This document shows positions 53,001 through 64,000 of a stretch of 64,000 nt of DNA, piece by piece (the first letter of the stretch is position 1; each line of letters begins with the position of its first letter). The DNA lies in NCBI RefSeq assembly GCF_964204645.1, contig NC_134028.1:17039263-17103262 (forward strand). Reading direction: 5' to 3'. Below the pieces are notes generated by a model. The model did no database searches and was not told the DNA's origin. It saw only the letters and a list, made by a program, of their open reading frames with translations. The translations under genes and the position numbers were made by a program. This DNA is from Tubulanus polymorphus. Taxonomy: Eukaryota; Nemertea; Palaeonemertea; Tubulaniformes; Tubulanidae.

Positions 53001-56000
53001 TTTGGTTTTGTCGCCCGCGACAATTCATTATTTTGGTTTTGTCGCCCACGACAATTCATTATTTTGGTTTTGTCGCCCGCCACAATTCACCATTTTGGTT
53101 TTGTCGCCCGCGACAATTCACCATTTTGGTTTTGTCACCCGCGACAATTCATTATTTTGGTTTTATCGCCCGCGACAATTCATTATTTTGGTTTTGTCGC
53201 CCCGACAATTCTTTTTTTTGGTTTTGTCGCCCGCGACAATTCATTATTTTAGTTTTATCGCCCGCGACAATTCAATATTTTGGTTTTATCACCAGCGACA
53301 ATTCATTATTTTAGTTTTATCGCCCGCGACAATTCAATATTTTGGTTTTGTCGCCTGCGACAATTCAATATTTTTGTTTTATCGCCCGCGACAATTCATT
53401 ACTTTAGTTTTATCTCCAGCGACAATTCATTATTTTGGTTTCGTCGCCCGGGATAATTCTTCTTTTTGGTTTTGTCGCCCGCAACAATTCATTATTTTGG
53501 TTTTATATTTTGTTTAGTTGCCCGCGACAATTTTTTTTTGGTTTTGTCGCCCACGACAATTCAATATTTTGGTTTTATCGCCCGCGATAATTCATTTATT
53601 TTGGTTTTATCGCCCGCGACACTTCATTATTTTGGTTTTATCGCCCGCGACAATTCATTATTTTGGTTTTGTCACCCGAGACAATTCATCATTTTGGTTT
53701 TATCGCCCGCGACAATTCATTATTTTGGTTTTGTCCACCGCAACAATTCACCATTTTGGTTTTGTCGCCTGGACAATTCACCATTTTGGTTTTGTCGCCC
53801 GCGACGATTCATTATTTTGGTTTTGTCGCCCCCACAATTCTTTTTTTGGTTTTGTCGCCCGCGACAATTCATTAGTTTGGTTTTGTCGCCCGCGAAAATT
53901 CAATATTTTGGTTTTATCGCCCACGACAATTCACTACTTTGGTTTTATCGCCAGCGACAATTCATTATTTTGGTTTTGTCGACCGCGACAATTCTTCTTT
54001 TTGCTTTTGTCGCCCGCGACAATTCATTATTTTGGTTTTGTCGCCCGCGACAATTCACCATTTTGGTTTTGTCGCCCACGACAATTCATTATTTTTGTTT
54101 TGTCGCCCGCGACAATTCACCATTTTGGTTTTGTCGCCCGCGACAATTCACCGTTTTGGTTTTGTCACCCGCGACAATTCAATATTTTGGTTTTGTCGCC
54201 CGCGACAATTCAATATTTCGGTTTTATCGACCGCGACAATTCATTATTTCGGTTTTATCCCCCGCGACAATTCATTATTTTGGTTTTGTCGCCCCGACAA
54301 TTCTTTTTTTTGGTTTTGTCGCCGGCGACAATTCATTAGTCTGGTTTTGTCGCCCGCGACAATTCAATATTTTGGTTTTATCGCCCGCGACAATTCATTA
54401 TTTTGGTTTTGTCGCACGCGACAATAGCGACAATTCAATATTTTGGTTTTATCGCCCGCGACAATTCAATATTTTGGTTTTGTCGCCCGCGACAATTCAA
54501 TATTTTGGTTTTATCGACTGCGACAATTCATTATTTTGGTTTTATCGCCCGCGACAATTCATTATTTTGGTTTTGTCGCCCCGACAATTCTTTTTTTTGG
54601 TTTTGTCGACGGCGACAATTCATTAGTCTGGTTTTGTCGCCCGCGAAAATTCAATATTTTGGTTTTATCGCCCACGACAATTCACTACTTTGGTTTTATC
54701 GCCAGCGACAATTCATTATTTTGGTTTTGTCGACCGCGACAATTCTTCTTTTTGCTTTTGTCGCCCGCGACAATTCGTTATTTTGGTTTTGTCGCCCGCG
54801 ACAATTCACCATTTTGGTTTTGTCGCCCACGACAATTCATTATTTTTGTTTTGTCGCCCGCGACAATTCACCATTTTGGTTTTGTCGCCCGCGACAATTC
54901 ACCGTTTTGGTTTTGTCACCCGCGACAATTCAATATTTTGGTTTTGTCGCCCGCGACAATTCAATATTTTGGTTTTATCGACCGCGACAATTCATTATTT
55001 TGGTTTTATCGCCCGCGACAATTCATTATTTTGGTTTTGTCGCCCCGACAATTCTTTTTTTTTGGTTTTGTCGCCGGCGACAATTCATTAGTCTGGTTTT
55101 GTCGCCCGCGACAATTCAATATTTTGGTTTTATCACCCGCGACAATTCATTATTTTGGTTTTGTCACCCCGACAATTCTTTTTTTTGGTTTTGTCGCCGG
55201 CGACAATTCATTAGTCTGGTTTTGTCGCCCGCGACAATTCAATATTTTGGTTTTATCGCCCGCGACAATTCATTATTTTGGTTTTGTCGCCCCGACAATT
55301 CTTTTTTTTGGTTTTGTCGCCGGCGACAATTCATTAGTCTGGTTTTGTCGCCCGCGACAATTCATTATTTTGGTTTTATCGCCCGCGACAATTCATTATT
55401 TTGGTTTTGTCGCCCCGACAATTCTTTTTTTTGGTTTTGTCGCCGGCGACAATTCATTAGTCTGGTTTTGTCGCCCACGACAATTCAATATTTTGGTTTT
55501 ATCGCCCGCGACAATTTTTTTCTCTTTTTGTCGCGGTTTTATCGCCTGCGACACTTCAATATTTTGGTTTTATCGCCCGCAACAATTCATTATTTTGGTT
55601 TTATCGCCCGCGACAATTCATTATTTTGGTTTTGTCACCCGAGACAATTCATCATTTTGGTTTTATCGCCCGCGACAATTCATTATTTTGGTTTTGTCCC
55701 CCGCGACAATTCACCATTTTGGTTTTGTCGCCTGGACAATTCACCATTTTGGTTTTGTCGCCCGCGACGATTCATTATTTTGGTTTTGTCGCCCCCACAA
55801 TTCTTTTTTTGGTTTTGTCGCCCGCGACAATTCATTAGTTTGGTTTTGTCGCTTGCGACAATTCATTATTTTGGTTTTGTCGCCCGCGAAAATTCAATAT
55901 TTTGGTTTTATCGCCCACGACAATTCACTACTTTGGTTTTATCGCCAGCGACAATTCATTATTTTGGTTTTGTCGACCGCGACAATTCATTATTTTGGTT

Positions 56001-59000
56001 TTATCGCCCGCGACAATTCATTTTTTGGATTTGTCGCCCACGACAATTCAATATTTTGGTTTTATGGCCTGCGACAATTCATTATTTTATCAATTCATTT
56101 TTTGGATTTGTCGCCCACGACAATTCAATATTTTGGTTTTATCGCCCATGACAATTCAATATTTTGGTTTTATCGCCCGCGACAATTCATTATTTTGGTT
56201 TTGTCGCACACGACAATGGCGACAATTCAAGATTTTGGTTTTATCGCCCACGACAATTCAATATTTTGGTTTTATCGCCCGCGACAATTCATTATTTTGG
56301 TTTTATCGCCGCGACAATTTTTTTCTCTTTTTGTCGCGGTTTTATCGCCTGCGACACTTCAATATTTTGGTTTTATCGCCCGCAACAATTCATTATTTTG
56401 GTTTTGTATTTTGTTTTTGTCGTCCGCGACAATTTTTTTTAATGGTTTTGTCGCCCGCGACAATTCAATATTTTGGTTTTATCGCCCGCGACAATTCATT
56501 ATTTTGGTTTTGTCGCCCGCGACAATTCATTATTTTGGTTTTATCGCCGTGACAATTCATTATTTTAGTTTTATCGCCCGCGACAATTCATTATTTTGGT
56601 TTTGTCGCACCGACAATTCTTTTTTTGGTTTTGTCGCCCGCGACAATTCATTAATTTGGTTTTGTCGCCCGCGTTAATTCATTAGTCTGGTTTTGTCGCC
56701 CGCGACAAATCAATATTTTGGTTTTGTCGCCCGCGACAATTCAATATTTTGGTTTTATCGCCCGCGACAATTCATTACTTTAGTTTTATCTCCAGCGACA
56801 ATTCATTATTTTTGTTTTGTCGACCGGGACAATTCTTCTTTTTGGTTTTGTCGCCCGCAACAATTCATAATTTTGGTTTTATATTTTGTTTTAGTTGCCC
56901 GCGACAATTTTTTTTTGGTTTTGTCGCCCACGACAATTCAATATTTTGGTTTTATCGCCCGCGATAATTCATTATTTTGGTTTTATCGCCCGCGACAATT
57001 CATTATTTTGGTTTTATCGCCCGCGACAATTCATTATTTTGGTTTTGTCACCCGAGACAATTCATCATTTTGGTTTTATCGCCCGCGACAATTCATTATT
57101 TTGGTTTTGTCGCCCGCGACAATTCACCATTTTGGTTTTGTCGCCCACGACAATTCATTATTTTGGTTTTGTCGCCAGCGACAATTCACCATTTTGGTTT
57201 TGTCGCCCGCGACAATTCACCGTTTTGGTTTTGTCACCCGCGACAATTCATTATTTTGGTTTTATCGCCCGCGACAATTCATTATTTTGGTTTTGTCGCC
57301 CCGACAATTCTTTTTTTTGGTTTTGTCGCCCGCGACAATTCATTATTTTAGTTTTATCGCCCGCGACAATTCAATATTTTGGTTTTATCACCCGCGACAA
57401 TTCATTATTTTAGTTTTATCGCCCGCGACAATTCAATATTTTGGTTTTGTCGCCTGCGACAATTCAATATTTTGGTTTTATCGCCCGCGACAATTCATTA
57501 CTTTAGTTTTATCTCCAGCGACAATTCATTATTTTGGTTTTGTCGCCCGGGATAATTCTTGTTTTTGGTTTTGTCGCCCGCAACAATTCATTATTTTGGT
57601 TTTATCGCCCGCGATAATTCATTATTTTGGTTTTATCGCCCGCGACAATTCATTTTTTGGATTTGTCGCCCGCGACAATTCAATATTTTGGTTTTATCGC
57701 CCGCGACAATTCATTATTTTGGTTTTATCGCCCGCGACAATTCATTATTTTGGTTTTGTCACCCGAGACAATTCATCATTTTGGTTTTATCGCCCGCGAC
57801 AATTCATTATTTTGGTTTTGTCCCCCGCGACAATTCACCATTTTGGTTTTGTCGCCTGGACAATTCACCATTTTGGTTTTGTCGCCCGCGACGATTCATT
57901 ATTTTGGTTTTGTCGCCCCCACAATTCTTTTTTTGGTTTTGTCGCCCGCGACAATTCATTAGTTTGGTTTTGTCGCCGGCGACAATTCATTATTTTGGTT
58001 TTGTCGACCGCGACAATTCTTCTTTTTGGTTTTGTCGCCCGCGACAATTCATTATTTTGGTTTTGTCGCCCGCGACAATTCACCATTTTGGTTTTGTCGC
58101 CCGCGACAATTCACCATTTTGGTTTTGTCGCCCGCGACAATTCACCGTTTTGGTTTTGTCACCCGCGACAATTCATTATTTTGGTTTTATGGCCCGCGAC
58201 AATTCATTATTTTGGTTTTGTCGCCCGCGACAATTCACCATTTTGGTTTTGTCGCCCGCGACAATTCACCGTTTTGGTTTTGTCACCCGCGACAATTCAT
58301 TATTTTGGTTTTATCGCCCGCGACAATTCATTATTTTGGTTTTGTCGCCAGCGACAATTCACCATTTTGGTTTTGTCGCGCGCGACAATTCACCGTTTTG
58401 GTTTTGTCACCCGCGACAATTCATTATTTTGGTTTTATCGCCCGCGACAATTCATTATTTTGGTTTTGTCGCCCGCGACAATTCATTATTTTGGTTTTGT
58501 CGCCCCGACAATTCTTTTTTTTGGTTTTGTCGCCGGCGACAATTCATTAGTCTGGTTTTGTCGCCCACGACAATTCAATATTTTGGTTTTATCGCCCGCG
58601 ACAATTCATTATTTTGGTTTTATCGCCCGCGACAATTTTTTTCTCTTTTTGTCGCGGTTTTATCGCCTGCGACACTTCAATATTTTGGTTTTATCGCCCG
58701 CAACAATTCATTATTTTGGTTTTATCGCCCGCGACAATTCATTATTTTGGTTTTATCGCCCGCGACAATTCATTATTTTGGTTTTGTCACCCGAGACAAT
58801 TCATCATTTTGGTTTTATCGCCCGCGACAATTCATTATTTTGGTTTTGTCCCCCGTGACAATTCACCATTTTGGTTTTGTTGCCTGGACAATTCACCATT
58901 TTGGTTTTGTCGCCCGCGACGATTCATTATTTTGGTTTTGTCGCCCCCACAATTCTTTTTTTGGTTTTGTCGCCCGCGACAATTCATTAGTTTGGTTTTG

Positions 59001-62000
59001 TCGCCGGCGACAATTCATTATTTTGGTTTTGTCCCCCGTGACAATTCACCATTTTGGTTTTGTCGCCCGCGACAATTCACCGTTTTGGTTTTGTCACCCG
59101 CGACAATTCATTATTTTGGTTTTATCGCCTGCGACAATTCAATATTTTGGTTTTGTCGCCCGCGACAATTCAATATTTTGGTTTTATCGACCGCGACAAT
59201 TCATTATTTTGGTTTTATCGCCCGCGACAATTCACTATTTTGGTTTTGTCGCCCCGACAATTCTTTTTTTTGGTTTTGTCGCCGGCGACAATTCATTAGT
59301 CTGGTTTTGTCGCCCGCGACAATTCAATATTTTGGTTTTATCGCCCGCGACAATTCATTATTTTGGTTTTGTCGCACGCGACAATAGCGACAATTCAATA
59401 TTTTGGTTTTATCGCCCGCGACAATTCATTATTTTGGTTTTGTCGCCCCGACAATTCTTTTTTTTGGTTTTGTCGCCGGCGACAATTCATTAGTCTGGTT
59501 TTGTCGCCCGCGACAATTCAATATTTTGGTTTTATCACCCGCGACAATTTATTATTTTGGTTTTGTCGCCCCGACAATTCTTTTTTTTGGTTTTGTCGCC
59601 GGCGACAATTCATTAGTCTGGTTTTGTCGCCCGCGACAATTCAATATTTTGGTTTTATTGCCCGCGACAATTCATTATTTTGGTTTTGTCGCCCCGACAA
59701 TTCTTTTTTTTGGTTTTGTCGCCGGCGACAATTCATTAGTCTGGTTTTGTCGCCCACGACAATTCAATATTTTGGTTTTATCGCCCGCGACAATTCATTA
59801 TTTTGGTTTTATCGCCCGCGACAATTTTTTTCTCTTTTTGTCGCGGTTTTATCGCCTGCGACACTTCAATATTTTGGTTTTATCGCCCGCAACAATTCAT
59901 TATTTTGGTTTTATCGCCCGCGACAATTCATTATTTTGGTTTTGTCACCCGAGACAATTCATCATTTTGGTTTTATCGCCCGCGACAATTCATTATTTTG
60001 GTTTTGTCCCCCGTGACAATTCACCATTTTGGTTTTGTCGCCTGGACAATTCACCATTTTGGTTTTGTCGCCCGCGACGATTCATTATATTGGTTTTGTC
60101 GCCCCCACAATTCTTTTTTTGGTTTTGTCGCCCGCGACAATTCATTAGTTTGGTTTTGTCGCTTGCGACAATTCATTATTTTGGTTTTGTCGCCCGCGAA
60201 AATTCAATATTTTGGTTTTATCGCCCACGACAATTCACTACTTTGGTTTTATCGCCAGCGACAATTCATTATTTTGGTTTTGTCGACTGCGACAATTCAT
60301 TATTTTGGTTTTATCGCCCGCGACAATTCATTTTTTGGATTTGTCGCCCACGACAATTCAATATTTTGGTTTTATGGCCTGCGACAATTCATTATTTTAT
60401 CAATTCATTTTTTGGATTTGTCGCCCATGACAATTCAATATTTTGGTTTTATCGCCCGCGACAATTCATTATTTTGGTTTTGTCGCACACGACAATGGCG
60501 ACAATTCAAGATTTTGGTTTTATCGCCCACGACAATTCAATATTTTGGTTTTATCGCCCGCGACAATTCATTATTTTGGTTTTATCGCCGCGACAATTTT
60601 TTTCTCTTTTTGTCGCGGTTTTATCGCCTGCGACACTTCAATATTTTGGTTTTATCGCCCGCAACAATTCATTATTTTGGTTTTGTATTTTGTTTTTGTC
60701 GTCCGCGACAATTTTTTTTAATGGTTTTGTCGCCCGCGACAATTCAATATTTTGGTTTTATCGCCCGCGACAATTCATTATTTTGGTTTTGTCGCCCGCG
60801 ACAATTCATTATTTTGGTTTTATCGCCGTGACAATTCATTATTTTAGTTTTATCGCCCGCAACAATTCATTATTTTGGTTTTGTCGCACCGACAATTCTT
60901 TTTTTGGTTTTGTCGCCCGCGACAATTCATTAATTTGGTTTTGTCGCCCGCGTTAATTCATTAGTCTGGTTTTGTCGCCCGCGACAAATCAATATTTTGG
61001 TTTTGTCGCCCGCGACAATTCAATATTTTGGTTTTATCGCCCGCGACAATTCATTACTTTAGTTTTATCTCCAGCGACAATTCATTATTTTGGTTTTGTC
61101 GCCCGGGACAATTCTTCTTTTTGGTTTTGTCGCCCGCAACAATTCATTATTTTGGTTTTATATTTTGTTTTAGTTGCCCGCGACAATTTTTTTTTTGGTT
61201 TTGTCGCCCACGACAATTCAATATTTTGGTTTTATCGCCCGCGATAATTCATTATTTTGGTTTTATCGCCCGCGACAATTCATTATTTTGGTTTTATCGC
61301 CCGCGACAATTCATTATTTTGGTTTTGTCACCCGAGACAATTCATCATTTTGGTTTTATCGCCCGCGACAATTCATTATTTTGGTTTTGTCGCCCGCGAC
61401 AATTCACCATTTTGGTTTTGTCGCCCACGACAATTCATTATTTTGGTTTTATCGCCCGCGACAATTCACTATTTTGGTTTTGTCGCCCCGACAATTCTTT
61501 TTTTTGGTTTTGTCGCCGGCGACAATTCATTAGTCTGGTTTTGTCGCCCGCGACAATTCAATATTTTGGTTTTATCGCCCGCGACAATTCATTATTTTGG
61601 TTTTGTCGCACGCGACAATAGCGACAATTCAATATTTTGGTTTTATCGCCCGCGACAATTCATTATTTTGGTTTTGTCGCCCCGACAATTCTTTTTTTTG
61701 GTTTTGTCGCCGGCGACAATTCATTAGTCTGGTTTTGTCGCCCGCGACAATTCAATATTTTGGTTTTATCACCCGCGACAATTTATTATTTTGGTTTTGT
61801 CGCCCCGACAATTCTTTTTTTTGGTTTTGTCGCCGGCGACAATTCATTAGTCTGGTTTTGTCGCCCGCGACAATTCAATATTTTGGTTTTATTGCCCGCG
61901 ACAATTCATTATTTTGGTTTTGTCGCCCCGACAATTCTTTTTTTTGGTTTTGTCGCCGGCGACAATTCATTAGTCTGGTTTTGTCGCCCGCGACAATTCA

Positions 62001-64000
62001 TTATTTTGGTTTTATCGCCCGCGACAATTCATTATTTTGGTTTTGTCGCCCCGACAATTCTTTTTTTTGGTTTTGTCGCCGGCGACAATTCATTAGTCTG
62101 GTTTTGTCGCCCACGACAATTCAATATTTTGGTTTTATCGCCCGCGACAATTTTTTTCTCTTTTTGTCGCGGTTTTATCGCCTGCGACACTTCAATATTT
62201 TGGTTTTATCGCCCGCAACAATTCATTATTTTGGTTTTATCGCCCGCGACAATTCATTATTTTGGTTTTATCGCCCGCGACAATTCATTATTTTGGTTTT
62301 GTCACCCGAGACAATTCATCATTTTGGTTTTATCGCCCGCGACAATTCATTATTTTGGTTTTGTCCCCCGTGACAATTCACCATTTTGGTTTTGTCGCCT
62401 GGACAATTCACCATTTTGGTTTTGTCGCCCGCGACGATTCATTATTTTGGTTTTGTCGCCCCCACAATTCTTTTTTTGGTTTTATCGCCCGCGACAATTT
62501 TTTTCTCTTTTTGTCGCGGTTTTATCGCCTGCGACACTTCAATATTTTGGTTTTATCGCCCGCAACAATTCATTATTTTGGTTTTATCGCCCGCGACAAT
62601 TCATTATTTTGGTTTTATCGCCCGCGACAATTCATTATTTTGGTTTTGTCACCCGAGACAATTCATCATTTTGGTTTTATCGCCCGCGACAATTCATTAT
62701 TTTGGTTTTGTCCCCCGTGACAATTCACCATTTTGGTTTTGTCGCCTGGACAATTCACCATTTTGGTTTTGTCGCCCGCGACGATTCATTATTTTGGTTT
62801 TGTCGCCCCCACAATTCTTTTTTTGGTTTTGTCGCCCGCGACAATTCATTAGTTTGGTTTTGTCGCTTGCGACAATTCATTACTTTGGTTTTGTCGCCCG
62901 CGAAAATTCAATATTTTGGTTTTATCGCCCACGAAAATTCACTACTTTGGTTTTATCGCCAGCGACAATTCATTATTTTGGTTTTGTCGACCGCGACAAT
63001 TCATTATTTTGGTTTTATCGCCCGCGACAATTCATTTTTTGGATTTGTCGCCCACGACAATTCAATATTTTGGTTTTATGGCCTGCGACAATTCATTATT
63101 TTATCAATTCATTTTTTGGATTTGTCGCCCACGACAATTCAATATTTTGGTTTTATCGCCCGCGACAATTCATTGTTTTGGTTTTATCGCCCGCGACAAT
63201 TCATTATTTTGGTTTTGTCGCACACGACAATGGCGACAATTCAATATTTTGGTTTTATCGCCCGCGACAATTCATTGTTTTGGTTTTATCGCCCGCGACA
63301 ATTCATTATTTTGGTTTTGTCGCACACGACAATGGCGACAATTCAAGATTTTGGTTTTATCGCCCACGACAATTCAATATTTTGGTTTTATCGCCCGCGA
63401 CAATTCATTATTTTGATTTTATCGCCCGCGACAATTCATTATTTTTGTTTTGTCGCCCCGACAATTCTTTTTTTTGGTTTTGTCGCCGGCGACAATTCAT
63501 TAGTCTGGTTTTGTCGCCCGCGACAATTCAATATTTTGGTTTTATCGCCCGCGACAATTCATTATTTTGGTTTTGTCGCACGCGACAATAGCGACAATTC
63601 AATATTTTGGTTTTATCGCCCGCGACAATTCATTATTTTGGTTTTATCGCCCGCGACAATTTTTTTCTCTTTTTGTCGCGGTTTTATCGCCTGCGACACT
63701 TCAATATTTTGGTTTTATCGCCCGCAACAATTCATTATTTTGGTTTTATCGCCCGCGACAATTCATTATTTTGGTTTTGTCACCCGAGACAATTCATCAT
63801 TTTGGTTTTATCGCCCGCGACAATTCATTATTTTGGTTTTGTCCCCCGTGACAATTCACCATTTTGGTTTTGTCGCCTGGACAATTCACCATTTTGGTTT
63901 TGTCGCCCGCGACGATTCATTATATTGGTTTTGTCGCCCCCACAATTCTTTTTTTGGTTTTGTCGCCCGCGACAATTCATTAGTTTGGTTTTGTCGCTTG
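50066..64000 (+). repeat. 31-bp satellite array, at least 13.9 kb, about 450 copies
   Basis: The array runs from about 50066 past the right edge. The monomer consists of TCGCCCGCGACAATTC followed by ATTATTTTGGTTTT and A or G. Variant monomers (AATA for ATTA, CACC for ATTA, CCCCGACA for CCCGCGACA, shortened forms) recur in ordered groups, giving higher-order units. No stop codon occurs in any forward frame, so overlapping open frames up to 744 codons arise in all three frames. Since 31 is not a multiple of three, each frame cycles through the same 31-residue repeat. These frames are not genes. Confidence 0.97.

Noticed and set aside
50056..63851. Many overlapping long ORFs (up to 744 codons) on the plus strand
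   Set aside because: They arise from a 31-bp tandem repeat without stops in any forward frame; the three frames encode the same cyclic repeat and start at arbitrary TTG or ATG codons.
50066..64000. Possible CRISPR array because of the 31-bp repeat length
   Set aside because: There are no unique spacers between repeats; monomers are directly adjacent, and the context is an animal genome.

Overview
This is nuclear DNA of an animal, most likely a marine invertebrate. Apart from two possible host-gene fragments, almost everything is mobile or repetitive DNA. The evidence is spliced genes with GT/AG introns, an LTR retrotransposon primed by tRNA-Phe, THAP-type DNA transposons, a Polinton/adintovirus-like element, tRNA-derived repeats and a very long satellite array. 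No bacterial operons, rRNA genes or CRISPR arrays are present. The species cannot be named from the sequence.

Layout. 1-1050: minus-strand candidate host exons encoding a C2H2 finger. 1064-1308: a 25-bp minisatellite. 1459-2632: copy A of a 1.2-kb dispersed repeat. 2859-16402: a complete Ty3/gypsy-type element (gag, protease, RT, RNase H, integrase, chromodomain, F-type env) with two nearly identical LTRs, an ATAG target duplication and a primer-binding site repeated four times. 16803-21763: a TTAA-flanked DNA transposon (K1). 22800-24160 and 34841-47698: a decayed Polinton/adintovirus-like element. Its DNA polymerase B gene is split by a 10.7-kb insertion (24161-34832) and carries an intein in the catalytic motif. 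One of its small genes is split by a second TTAA transposon (K2, 39956-45409). 47673-48963: copy C of the 1.2-kb repeat, inverted. 50066 to the window end: a 31-bp satellite of about 14 kb.

The most notable system is the pair K1/K2. Each is bounded by exact terminal inverted repeats and TTAA duplications. Each carries two convergent genes: a transposase (with a THAP domain in K2) and a small cysteine-rich protein resembling the cytosolic 'ballast' C-terminus of the P2X7 receptor. In K1 the P2X7-C-like gene is an intact three-exon reading frame while the transposase is broken.

The second notable system is the Polinton-like element. It has a protein-primed-type PolB with an S...N/T intein containing LAGLIDADG motifs, inserted between the two aspartates of motif C. 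It also has a set of small genes nearly all starting at a TAAATG-like box.

Many reading frames are broken by stops or shifts. Some breaks are probably real decay; others lie in homopolymers of a young element and could be sequence errors. The long reading frames inside the satellite are artefacts of a 31-bp period with no stop in any forward frame.
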